Source: an uncultured Roseburia sp. | GTDB taxonomy: Bacteria; Bacillota; Clostridia; Lachnospirales; Lachnospiraceae | Direction of reading: 5' to 3' | Assembly: GCA_947070915.1 (NCBI GenBank) | Contig: CAMTDY010000110.1 | Location: forward strand, 1-9,327 | Length of the DNA: 9,327 nt | Part shown: one piece after another, positions 1 through 6,033 of the stretch | How the letters are laid out: every line of letters starts with the position of its first letter | Numbering within the stretch: position 1 is the first letter of the stretch | Translations under genes and position numbers: made by a program | Notes under the pieces: model-generated | The model's input: only the letters and a program-made list of their open reading frames with translations | What the model was told of the DNA's origin: nothing | Databases searched by the model: none

Positions 1-850
1 GAACACCACGAAGAAGTACACCAGCATTGTCTCCAGCCTGAGCCTCATCCAGCTCTTTGTGGAACATCTCGATACCAGTTACAACAACCTTACGTGTCTC
101 CTCTTTGATACCAACGATCTCTACTTCGTCATTGAGGTGAAGTGTACCAGCCTCTACACGTCCTGTAGCAACTGTACCACGTCCTGTGATAGAGAATACG
201 TCCTCGACAGGCATTACAAATGGCTTATCTGTGTCACGCTCTGGATCCGGAATATACTCATCAACTGTTTTCATGAGCTCCATGATAGCGTCGCCCCATT
301 TGCTGCTTGGGTCTTCCAGCGCACCAAGTGCAGAACCTTTGATGATCGGGCAATCTGTGAACTCATACTCTTCAAGGATCTCTGTGATCTCCATCTCTAC
401 CAGCTCAAGAAGCTCTTCGTCATCCACCATATCACATTTGTTCATGAATACGATGATATAAGGAACACCTACCTGACGGGAAAGAAGGATGTGCTCTTTT
501 GTCTGAGCCATAACACCGTCAGTAGCAGCAACAACAAGGATCGCACCATCCATCTGTGCCGCACCAGTGATCATGTTCTTAACGTAGTCAGCATGACCCG
601 GGCAGTCAACGTGTGCGTAATGTCTGTTCTCTGTCTCATACTCAACGTGAGCTGTGGAAATTGTGATACCTCTTTCACGCTCTTCTGGAGCTTTATCGAT
701 ATTTGCGAAATCTACAGCTGCGTTACCCTCTACTCTTGCAGCAAGTGTAGCAGTGATAGCTGCTGTCAATGTTGTCTTACCATGGTCTACGTGACCAATT
801 GTACCAATGTTACAATGTGGTTTCGATCTTACATACTTTTCCTTAGCCAT
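1..850 (-). CDS. tuf: Elongation factor Tu, 3' part cut by the window edge
   Basis: EF-Tu is the cytoplasmic GTPase that delivers aminoacyl-tRNA to the ribosomal A site. Translating the minus strand from the ATG at 848-850 gives 283 residues without a stop, about 70% of the usual ~395. All G-domain motifs are present: G1 GHVDHGKT (19-26), G2 RGITI (60-64), G3 DCPGH (82-86), G4 NKCD (137-140) and G5 SAL (173-175). Domain 2 follows with GRGTVATGRVEAG (223-235); domain 3 lies outside the window. The start is fixed by AGGAGG (861-866) 10 nt upstream. It is the last visible gene of the str operon, 206 bp after fusA, and has its own likely promoter. Identity is certain; whether the genome has a second tuf copy cannot be seen. 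Confidence 0.98.
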   Translation of the reverse strand, partial: MAKEKYVRSKPHCNIGTIGHVDHGKTTLTAAITATLAARVEGNAAVDFANIDKAPEERERGITISTAHVEYETENRHYAHVDCPGHADYVKNMITGAAQMDGAILVVAATDGVMAQTKEHILLSRQVGVPYIIVFMNKCDMVDDEELLELVEMEITEILEEYEFTDCPIIKGSALGALEDPSSKWGDAIMELMKTVDEYIPDPERDTDKPFVMPVEDVFSITGRGTVATGRVEAGTLHLNDEVEIVGIKEETRKVVVTGIEMFHKELDEAQAGDNAGVLLRGV

Positions 851-920
851 TTCTAAACGTCCTCCTAACATATTTTTTATTTTGTTTTAGAAATTTTGCT
901 CTGATTGCCAATATGTCTCT

Positions 921-949
921 ATTATATGGGATATTTCCAAAAAAATCAA
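921..949 (-). promoter_or_regulatory. Likely tuf-proximal promoter in the fusA-tuf spacer
   Basis: On the minus strand, -35 TTGATT (944-949) and a perfect -10 TATAAT (921-926) are separated by 17 bp, placing the start of transcription near 914, about 64 nt before the tuf ATG. A consensus TTGACA also lies further upstream (982-987), but its best -10 (TATGAA) is 19 bp away. No terminator with a U tract is visible after fusA, so tuf is probably read both from the operon and from this promoter. The match is by eye. Confidence 0.6.
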
Positions 950-1056
950 TCCCTAATTCATAAAAGTTATCGGCTTTCCTTTGTCAAATCTGCCTGATTC
1001 AACAAAATCTATTCATGCACACAGTTCTTTGTTAACTGTCTGCTTTTTCGTTATTG

Positions 1057-3177
1057 CTATTTGTCTGACTTCTGTGCAAGAACTTTGTCCTGAACATTTT
1101 TCGGACACTGTGCGTATTTCTCAAAGAACATGGAATAGTTACCGCGTCCCTGAGTTGCTGAACGCAGCTCCGTGGAGTAGCCAAACATCTCTGCCAGAGG
1201 CACAAATGCACGAACCAGCTTACCACCGCCGATATCGTCCATACCTTCGATCTGACCGCGTTTTGCATTCAGGCTTCCGATTACATCACCCATATATTCT
1301 TCCGGCATTGTAACCTCTACCTTCATGATCGGCTCAAGAAGAACAGGGTTACCTTTCTTCATCGCATCTTTGAATGCCATAGAACCAGCGATGTGGAATG
1401 CCATCTCACTGGAATCGACTTCATGATAGGAACCATCCCATACATTTGCATATACACCAAGTACAGGGAAGCCACCAAGAATACCAGCCTGTGCTGCTTC
1501 TTCGATACCCTCTCCGACAGCAGGGATGTATTCCTTCGGAATCGCACCGCCGACTACCGTAGACTCAAACTTGAATGTTTCTTCGCCGTTTGGATCCATA
1601 GGCTCGAATTTAACCTTACAGTGACCATACTGTCCACGGCCACCAGACTGTTTCGCATATTTGCTGTCAACGTCAACCGGTGTGGTAAAGGTTTCTTTGT
1701 AAGCAACCTGTGGAGCACCTACATTTGCTTCTACATTGAACTCACGGAGCAGACGGTCCACGATAACCTCCAGATGAAGCTCACCCATACCGGCGATGAT
1801 CGTCTGACCAGTTTCCGAATCCGTATGGGCACGGAACGTAGGATCCTCTTCTGCAAGTTTTGCAAGAGCTTCACCCATTTTTCCCTGGTCGTTCTTTGTC
1901 TTTGGCTCGATGGCAAGCTCGATTACCGGCTCTGGGAATTCCATGGACTCCAGAATAACCGGATGCTGCTCGTCGCAGATCGTATCACCGGTAGTCGTCA
2001 TTTTGAAGCCAACTGCTGCCGCAATATCACCAGCATATACTTTATCAATCTCGTTACGCTTGTTGGCATGCATCTGAACGATACGTCCCACACGCTCTTT
2101 CTTTCCTTTGGTAGCATTCAATACGTAGGAACCGGAATTCAATGTACCAGAATACACACGGAAGAATGCCAGTTTACCAACGAATGGATCTGCCATGATC
2201 TTGAATGCCAGAGCAGAAAATGGCTCGTCATCGGATGACTTACGGGTAATCTCGTTACCCTCTTCATCTGTTCCCGTAATATCAGGAATATCTGTGGGAG
2301 CCGGCATGTACTCAATAACACCGTCCAGCATCTTCTGAACACCTTTATTTTTGTAAGCGGAACCGCAGTATACCGGAACTGCCTCGCAGGCGATCGTTCC
2401 TTTACGAAGGGCCTTCTTAAGCTCATCGACGGATGGCTCCTGATCCTCCAGATACTGCATCATCAGATCATCATCCAGCTCGCAGATCTTCTCAACAAGA
2501 TTGCTGTGCCACTCGTCAGCAAGATCCTTCAGATCATCTGGAATCTCTGTGATCTCGATATCTTCACCTTTATCATCTTTGTAATAATATGCTTCCATCT
2601 CAAACAGATCGATCAAGCCGATAAAGTCGTCTTCTTTTCCGATCGGAATCTGAACAGGAATCGCATTTTTGCCCAGACGGTCAATGATCGTCTGAACCGA
2701 ATAGAAAAAGTCTGCGCCCATTTTATCCATCTTATTGATGAACGCCATACGCGGTACATTGTATGTGTCAGCCTGACGCCATACATTTTCAGACTGAGGC
2801 TCAACGCCGGCTTTTGCATCAAACACACCGACAGCACCGTCCAAAACACGAAGAGAACGCTCTACTTCTACCGTAAAGTCTACGTGTCCAGGGGTGTCGA
2901 TAATGTTGACACGATGCTCTAAAGCACCTGGTTTTGCCTTGTGGTGATCTTCCAGTGTCCAGTGGCAGGTAGTAGCTGCGGAAGTAATGGTAATACCTCT
3001 TTCCTGCTCCTGCTCCATCCAGTCCATTGTGGAAGCACCATCATGAGTCTCACCGATTTTATAATTGACACCAGTATAATACAGAATACGCTCTGTAAGC
3101 GTAGTCTTACCAGCATCGATATGAGCCATGATACCAATATTTCTGGTACGCTCTAATGGATATTCTCTTCCAGCCAA
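1057..3177 (-). CDS. fusA: Elongation factor G
   Basis: EF-G is the ribosomal translocase GTPase; it also acts with RRF in ribosome recycling. The 706-residue product is full length (E. coli 704). G motifs are intact: AHIDAGKT (18-25), RGITI (60-64), DTPGH (94-98) and NKMD (148-151). The G' region, domain II and the domain IV segment with SGGRGQYGH follow in normal order. A short acidic/basic stretch between G2 and G3 (around 74-88) is common in clostridial EF-G. The start codon is TTG (3175-3177), supported by AGGAGG (3187-3192) 9 nt upstream and by the conserved N-terminus MAGREYPLERTRNIGI; no in-frame ATG lies upstream near it. It is the third str-operon gene, 101 bp after rpsG. Confidence 0.98.
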   Translation of the reverse strand: MAGREYPLERTRNIGIMAHIDAGKTTLTERILYYTGVNYKIGETHDGASTMDWMEQEQERGITITSAATTCHWTLEDHHKAKPGALEHRVNIIDTPGHVDFTVEVERSLRVLDGAVGVFDAKAGVEPQSENVWRQADTYNVPRMAFINKMDKMGADFFYSVQTIIDRLGKNAIPVQIPIGKEDDFIGLIDLFEMEAYYYKDDKGEDIEITEIPDDLKDLADEWHSNLVEKICELDDDLMMQYLEDQEPSVDELKKALRKGTIACEAVPVYCGSAYKNKGVQKMLDGVIEYMPAPTDIPDITGTDEEGNEITRKSSDDEPFSALAFKIMADPFVGKLAFFRVYSGTLNSGSYVLNATKGKKERVGRIVQMHANKRNEIDKVYAGDIAAAVGFKMTTTGDTICDEQHPVILESMEFPEPVIELAIEPKTKNDQGKMGEALAKLAEEDPTFRAHTDSETGQTIIAGMGELHLEVIVDRLLREFNVEANVGAPQVAYKETFTTPVDVDSKYAKQSGGRGQYGHCKVKFEPMDPNGEETFKFESTVVGGAIPKEYIPAVGEGIEEAAQAGILGGFPVLGVYANVWDGSYHEVDSSEMAFHIAGSMAFKDAMKKGNPVLLEPIMKVEVTMPEEYMGDVIGSLNAKRGQIEGMDDIGGGKLVRAFVPLAEMFGYSTELRSATQGRGNYSMFFEKYAQCPKNVQDKVLAQKSDK

Positions 3178-3186
3178 GGTTCTTTC

Positions 3187-3192
3187 CTCCTA
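3187..3192 (-). promoter_or_regulatory. Shine-Dalgarno that fixes the TTG start of fusA
   Basis: AGGAGG on the minus strand, 9 nt before the TTG at 3175-3177. The spacing is optimal, and no ATG or GTG in frame offers the conserved EF-G N-terminus, so the TTG is the real start. Confidence 0.88.
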
Positions 3193-3250
3193 TATTTTCT
3201 CGTCTAATACACAAAATCTGTATATCACCAACGATAATGCGCAAACGCTG

Positions 3251-3304
3251 AAGCCTTCGCGGCCTCAAACTTCACTTCTTACCATCTGTAATGAGCGAAG
3301 GCTT
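3251..3304 (-). repeat. 10-bp perfect inverted repeat across the rpsG stop codon
   Basis: The plus strand has AAGCCTTCGC at 3251-3260 and its exact reverse complement GCGAAGGCTT at 3295-3304, separated by 34 nt. In the mRNA the 5' arm lies in the last codons of rpsG (the K-A-F-A of the C-terminus) and the 3' arm in the rpsG-fusA spacer. The 3' arm overlaps a shorter hairpin (3250-3266, 6 bp with one G-U, loop GCGAA), so the two folds exclude each other. No U tract follows, so this is not a standard terminator. Confidence 0.6.
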
Positions 3305-3749
3305 TATTTGCCTCTGCCATCTTGTGCATATCTTCTTTCTTCTTTACGGATGCCCCGGTATTGTTAGCTGCATCCATGATCTCACTGGCAAGTCTTTCTT
3401 TCATTGTCTTTTCTCCACGGTTACGTGAATAAAGTGTCAGCCAGCGAAGGGCCAGGGCCTGTCTGCGGTCTGGTCTTACTTCGATCGGAACCTGGTATGT
3501 GGAACCACCGATACGTCTCGCCTTTACCTCAAGTTCAGGCATTACGTTGTTCATCGCCTCTTCAAATACGTCCAGCGCATCTTTTCCGGTCTTCTCTGCG
3601 ATTTCCTCGAAAGCACCATAAACGATTCTCTGAGCCACACCCTTTTTACCGTCTAACATAATGTTGTTGATCAGTTTAGTAACAACTTTGTTTTTGTAAA
3701 CTGGATCTGCCAGCACATCTCTTTTTGGAATATGTCCTTTACGTGGCAC
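3279..3749 (-). CDS. rpsG: 30S ribosomal protein S7
   Basis: S7 is a primary assembly protein of the 30S head that binds the 3' domain of 16S rRNA near the E site and the mRNA exit channel. The 156-residue product starts MPRKGHIPKR and ends AFAHYRW, typical for the bacterial family; E. coli K-type S7 is longer at the C-terminus. The GGSTYQVP motif (about 81-88) and the following RPDRRQALALRWL segment are conserved. The start codon is GTG (3747-3749) with AAGGAGGG (3757-3764) 7 nt upstream. It is the second gene of the str operon, but it is separated from rpsL by an unusually long, structured spacer. In E. coli S7 is the translational repressor of this operon, so autoregulation is plausible here but not shown. 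Confidence 0.98.
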   Translation of the reverse strand: MPRKGHIPKRDVLADPVYKNKVVTKLINNIMLDGKKGVAQRIVYGAFEEIAEKTGKDALDVFEEAMNNVMPELEVKARRIGGSTYQVPIEVRPDRRQALALRWLTLYSRNRGEKTMKERLASEIMDAANNTGASVKKKEDMHKMAEANKAFAHYRW

Positions 3750-3756
3750 GTTACTT

Positions 3757-3764
3757 CCCTCCTT
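3757..3764 (-). promoter_or_regulatory. Shine-Dalgarno that fixes the GTG start of rpsG
   Basis: AAGGAGGG on the minus strand, 7 nt before the GTG at 3747-3749. The conserved S7 N-terminus begins exactly at this GTG. Confidence 0.88.
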
Positions 3765-3798
3765 AATAATAATATTAATTCACAGGTACTCACTACTA

Positions 3799-3948
3799 GT
3801 GTCCGCACCAGCTTAAATCTTGCTTCGTTCCGTTCACAGTCACACTTACGCGGACTGTCTCTATAAAATAATGATGCAAAAATTAATCCGGTACTTTTAA
3901 ATTAGTAATTACAGTAACTCTGTAATCCGGAGACACGCAGTCATTATA
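3799..3948 (-). promoter_or_regulatory. Structured rpsL-rpsG spacer: candidate cis-regulatory RNA
   Basis: This is the core of the 267-bp spacer between rpsL and rpsG. Three stems can be read in the mRNA sense: a 7-bp hairpin ATTACAG/CTGTAAT with loop AGTTA (3908-3926); an enclosing stem TGTCTC/GAGACA (3930-3935 with 3856-3861); and GTCCGC/GCGGAC (3850-3855 with 3801-3806). The last two abut. If the outer stem extends through its flanking GCG/CGC, they compete. The 8-mer CCGGATTA occurs twice (3884-3891 and 3923-3930). A perfect -10 hexamer TATAAT lies at 3943-3948 but I find no good -35. In E. coli the S12-S7 spacer is where S7 binds to repress translation; a similar role here is inference. 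Confidence 0.4.
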
Positions 3949-4006
3949 CGCATTCCCCGTATTGATAAATTCTGCCGCCGTTTGATATGACGGAAAAATT
4001 CATTTT

Positions 4007-4027
4007 CAGGAAAATTTTATTTTCCTG
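4007..4027 (-). repeat. 9-bp perfect hairpin spanning the rpsL stop codon
   Basis: CAGGAAAAT and ATTTTCCTG form a perfect 9-bp stem around a 3-nt loop, with the rpsL TAA (4017-4019) at the loop. An interrupted U-rich run follows some 10 nt later, so this is at best a weak terminator. It could instead be an RNA-stability or translational element at the gene end. Confidence 0.55.
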
Positions 4028-4436
4028 CTTTCGGTCTCTTCGCACCATATTTGGAACGAGCCTGCTTTCTGTTAGCAACACCGGCAGTATCAAGGGTTCC
4101 ACGGATGATATGATATCTGGTACCCGGAAGGTCTTTTACCCTTCCACCACGGATCATAACAACACTATGCTCCTGAAGGTTATGACCTTCGCCTGGAATA
4201 TAGCTCGTTACCTCGATACCGTTAGAAAGACGAACTCTGGCAATCTTACGAAGCGCTGAGTTAGGCTTTTTCGGTGTAGCAGTACGAACAACAGTACATA
4301 CACCACGCTTCTGTGGAGAAGCACTCTCTGTAGATTTCTTTTTCAGTGAGTTGTAAGTGTACTGAAGTGCTGGAGAATTTGACTTCTTCGCAACCGATTT
4401 TCTACCCTGCTTTACTAATTGGTTAAAAGTTGGCAT
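4017..4436 (-). CDS. rpsL: 30S ribosomal protein S12
   Basis: S12 sits at the 30S-50S interface next to the decoding centre and influences tRNA selection and fidelity. The 139-residue product is close to the B. subtilis length (138) and carries the Gram-positive insertion at about residues 28-40 relative to E. coli. The conserved loops TPKKPNSALRK (54-64) and GGRVKDLPG (97-105) are intact. K56 and K101, equivalent to E. coli K43 and K88, are both lysine, the usual streptomycin-sensitive state; D102 is the position of beta-methylthiolation in family members that carry it. The ATG (4434-4436) has AGGAGGTG (4444-4451) 7 nt upstream, an excellent anti-16S match. It is the first gene of the operon, behind a consensus promoter. 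Confidence 0.98.
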   Translation of the reverse strand: MPTFNQLVKQGRKSVAKKSNSPALQYTYNSLKKKSTESASPQKRGVCTVVRTATPKKPNSALRKIARVRLSNGIEVTSYIPGEGHNLQEHSVVMIRGGRVKDLPGTRYHIIRGTLDTAGVANRKQARSKYGAKRPKAGK

Positions 4437-4466
4437 TAATTTTCACCTCCTGTAATTGATTTGATC

Positions 4467-4489
4467 CCAGATTCCCTGAAAGAATCCGG
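4467..4489 (-). promoter_or_regulatory. Hairpin in the rpsL 5' leader
   Basis: In the mRNA, CCGGATTC and GAATCTGG pair over 8 bp (one G-U) around a 7-nt loop TTTCAGG. It lies about 15 nt upstream of the rpsL Shine-Dalgarno, in a leader of roughly 108 nt. No U tract follows. It may be a leader regulatory or stabilising fold; no known riboswitch or T-box signature is visible. Confidence 0.4.
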
Positions 4490-4522
4490 TTTTTATTACA
4501 TCCGGCGGAATTTTTCGTATAC

Positions 4523-4574
4523 AAAAAGACCACACGAACGCATGCTAAATTATTATAGCCTGTGTGATCTTTTT
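4523..4574 (-). terminator. Terminator-like hairpin after the CAP gene, containing the rpsL promoter -10
   Basis: Read on the minus strand, AAAAAGATCACAC (4562-4574) pairs with GTGTGGTCTTTTT (4523-4535) over 13 bp with one G-U, and the 3' arm ends in a run of U. The 26-nt interior holds a further 4-bp GCTA/TAGC stem. This fits a rho-independent terminator for the CAP gene, whose stop is about 40 nt upstream. The rpsL -10 box lies in the loop and its promoter spacer in the 5' arm. Confidence 0.65.
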
Positions 4575-4580
4575 TGTCAA
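4552..4580 (-). promoter_or_regulatory. Consensus sigma-A promoter of the str operon
   Basis: TTGACA (4575-4580) and TATAAT (4552-4557), both perfect, are separated by exactly 17 bp on the minus strand. Transcription should start near 4545, leaving a leader of about 108 nt before the rpsL ATG. A fully consensus promoter fits the high demand for S12, S7, EF-G and EF-Tu. Confidence 0.9.
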
Positions 4581-4614
4581 GAAAAAAATCAGCGCAAATG
4601 AGCGTGCAGGTGAA

Positions 4615-5307
4615 TTAAGCTGAAAACAGCTGCACCCAGTAATGCTTATATATTCCGTCAGTCTTCACATAACCGACTCCCAGTTTTTCAAAATCTGCAG
4701 ATAAGATATTAGCGCGGTGACCATCGGAATTCATCCAGCTTTTCACCACCTCTTCCGGCGTCGGCTGCCCTGCTGCGATATTTTCCCCCACAGCATGGTA
4801 AGAAATTCCCATTTCTTTCATAATACTAAAACAATTACTTCCATCCGGACGGTCATGGGAAAATACCTTTGTAATTTCTTCGGCACGTACTTTTGCGGCA
4901 CGGTTTAGAGAGGCATCCAGCTTTAGCGCTTTCCTTCCTGCCCTAGCGCGTTCTTTATTCACCAGTTTTAAAACCTTTTCGGCATAAGAGCTCTTTGTTT
5001 TCACCACCACTTTAATTCGGCATACATATTTCTTTCCGCCAGCTTTCGCTGTTATACGGGCACTCCCCGCCGCTTTCGCTGTCACCAGGCCGCGGTTCGA
5101 TACCTTTGCCGCTTTCTGGTTGGAACTGGTCCATCGGATCTTTTTTGTATTATTTTTCAACTTTAATTTCAGTTTTGAGCCAACTGTCATAGTTGCATTT
5201 TTCTTATTCAAGGCAGGTCTGGCTTTGGCTCCCGCCACAGTCCCCTGGGATGAAAAAATATTCCCCAGAAGAGCAAACACAACAGCTATGGAACAAATTC
5301 GTTTCAT
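4615..5307 (-). CDS. Secreted BIG2-CAP domain protein
   Basis: This is a 230-residue exported protein of unknown substrate. Residues 1-27 form a signal peptide (MKR, a hydrophobic core, and an A-G-A site before K28). Residues about 30-102 are a bacterial Ig-like group 2 (BIG2) domain with the usual WTSSNQKAAKVS and GLVTAKAAGSARITA strands. Residues about 108-230 are a CAP/SCP domain (SCP-PR1-like, YkwD type) with LVNKERARAG, FSHDRP (149-154), GENIAAG (174-180), SWMNSDGHRANIL (190-202) and YWVQLF. H151, E175 and H197 match the conserved CAP pocket residues. BIG2 modules usually serve adhesion or surface contact. The mature protein is strongly basic, consistent with cell-wall contact. The start is supported by AAGGAGGG (5313-5320). 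It has its own promoter and appears monocistronic. Confidence 0.9.
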   Translation of the reverse strand: MKRICSIAVVFALLGNIFSSQGTVAGAKARPALNKKNATMTVGSKLKLKLKNNTKKIRWTSSNQKAAKVSNRGLVTAKAAGSARITAKAGGKKYVCRIKVVVKTKSSYAEKVLKLVNKERARAGRKALKLDASLNRAAKVRAEEITKVFSHDRPDGSNCFSIMKEMGISYHAVGENIAAGQPTPEEVVKSWMNSDGHRANILSADFEKLGVGYVKTDGIYKHYWVQLFSA

Positions 5308-5327
5308 GATATCCCTCCTTCACAACC

Positions 5328-5356
5328 ATTGTACGCGGTTTGATCCTTTTTAACAA
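5328..5356 (-). promoter_or_regulatory. Likely promoter of the BIG2-CAP gene
   Basis: On the minus strand, -35 TTGTTA (5351-5356) and -10 TACAAT (5328-5333) are spaced by 17 bp. The start of transcription would fall near 5321, directly at the Shine-Dalgarno (5313-5320), giving a very short leader of about 13-14 nt. Confidence 0.6.
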
Positions 5357-5382
5357 CACCGTTTTTACAAAAACACCATCTA

Positions 5383-5397
5383 CCTATTATAAATAGG
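5383..5397 (-). repeat. Small palindrome over the stop codon of the orphan ORF
   Basis: CCTATT and AATAGG form a perfect 6-bp stem with a 3-nt loop, overlapping the TAA at 5387-5389. No immediate U tract follows; a short T run comes 9 nt later. It is at best a weak terminator. Confidence 0.35.
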
Positions 5398-5680
5398 CAT
5401 AGATTTCCTCCACTTCATCCGATCCTGCCTTGGCAGCCGCCAGCAAAATCCGCTCAATTATCACCTCTTCTTCCTCCAGAGCATCTGCTATCCTTTCCGC
5501 TGTTAATTTCCGATCCCGTTTTTTGACTACCTGATCAATCAGATGAAACAGTTCTCCTTCTTTTCGCCCTTCTTCCCGGCCATTATTCCATTCTCTCTCC
5601 ATCAAGCTCCCCAGGCTGCGGCTGTCAATCCGGCTCTGGATAAAACGGGACCGCTTTAAATATTGTTTTTCCCAACGCAT
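5387..5680 (-). CDS. Orphan ORF resembling the C-terminal tail of Rpn nuclease/transposase-family proteins
   Basis: This 97-residue ORF has no complete domain. Its middle, REEGRKEGE (35-43), followed by a charged helical segment with LTAERIADALEEEEVIIERIL, resembles the tail found after the PD-(D/E)XK nuclease domain of Rpn (Transposase_31) proteins, common in Lachnospiraceae. The nuclease domain itself is absent, and an in-frame TGA lies four codons upstream of the ATG. The upstream DNA is AT-rich and shows no frame-shifted remainder that I can recognise, so it may be a decayed remnant. The purine-rich AGAGGGGG touching the ATG is too close to be a good Shine-Dalgarno. An internal Met27 has GGGGAG about 6 nt upstream and could be the start if the gene is translated. 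The family assignment is tentative. Confidence 0.4.
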   Translation of the reverse strand: MRWEKQYLKRSRFIQSRIDSRSLGSLMEREWNNGREEGRKEGELFHLIDQVVKKRDRKLTAERIADALEEEEVIIERILLAAAKAGSDEVEEIYAYL

Positions 5681-5945
5681 CCCCCTCTTTCATGCAGGAA
5701 ATGCAAAGAAAAAACACTGCCCCATCAACACTGAATATATCCGCATTCCGCCGCACCATATTTAAATTATTTTGTGATCTGCAGCGGAACATAAACGCAT
5801 TTTAGTTTATATTTATATACTATCATAGATATGTATAGATTTCAAGATAATTATAATTTTTTCTGATTTCCGCCTGCAAGGATAGAATAACATACTTATC
5901 AGGAAATGTAAACAGATATTTCCGTCAGCTATCATTCAGCAGACC
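5681..5945. other. AT-rich non-coding stretch between the orphan ORF and the pckA terminator
   Basis: With the terminator at 5946-5995, this forms the 353-bp gap between the orphan ORF and pckA. I see no credible coding region on either strand and no RNA gene. It contains a possible weak promoter (5817-5845) and a 6-bp inverted repeat GGAAAT/ATTTCC (5902-5923). It could include the eroded 5' part of an Rpn-type gene, but nothing recognisable remains. Confidence 0.5.
5817..5845 (-). promoter_or_regulatory. Possible promoter for the orphan ORF
   Basis: Minus-strand -35 TTGAAA (5840-5845) and -10 TAGTAT (5817-5822) have a 17-bp spacer. The surroundings are very AT-rich, where chance matches are common, and the leader to the ORF would be about 130 nt. 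Confidence 0.3.
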
Positions 5946-5995
5946 AAAAAAGCACCCTTTCCCATGAAACTAACTTTTACAGAGAAAGAGTGCTT
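5946..5995 (-). terminator. Intrinsic terminator of pckA
   Basis: On the minus strand AAGCACTCTTTCTC (5982-5995) pairs with GGGAAAGGGTGCTT (5950-5963) to give a 14-bp stem with two G-U pairs and an 18-nt loop. It is followed by T residues (run of six, 5946-5951, partly in the stem). It lies about 40 nt after the pckA stop and ends that transcript. Confidence 0.9.
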
Positions 5996-6033
5996 ATGTT
6001 TAAATCAATTTATTTTTCTGAGACAATTTTTAA

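Noticed and set aside
59..856. Plus-strand 265-codon open frame
   Set aside because: It lies antisense to tuf; cysteine- and serine-rich low-complexity translation and no ribosome-binding site. A shadow of codon bias in tuf.
1021..1039. ACAGTT/AACTGT hairpin just after fusA as a terminator
   Set aside because: Only 6 bp, AT-rich, and no U tract follows on the minus strand, so termination is unlikely.
1393..2238. Plus-strand 281-codon open frame
   Set aside because: Antisense to fusA, no domain and no Shine-Dalgarno; an artefact of the GC pattern.
3178..3250. Promoter between rpsG and fusA (TTGGTG, 16 bp, TATTAG)
   Set aside because: Both hexamers are poor matches; not better than chance in this composition.
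3915..3953. Possible 14-codon leader peptide in the rpsL-rpsG spacer
   Set aside because: An ATG follows GGGGA too closely, the frame is very short, and it shows no regulatory codon run.
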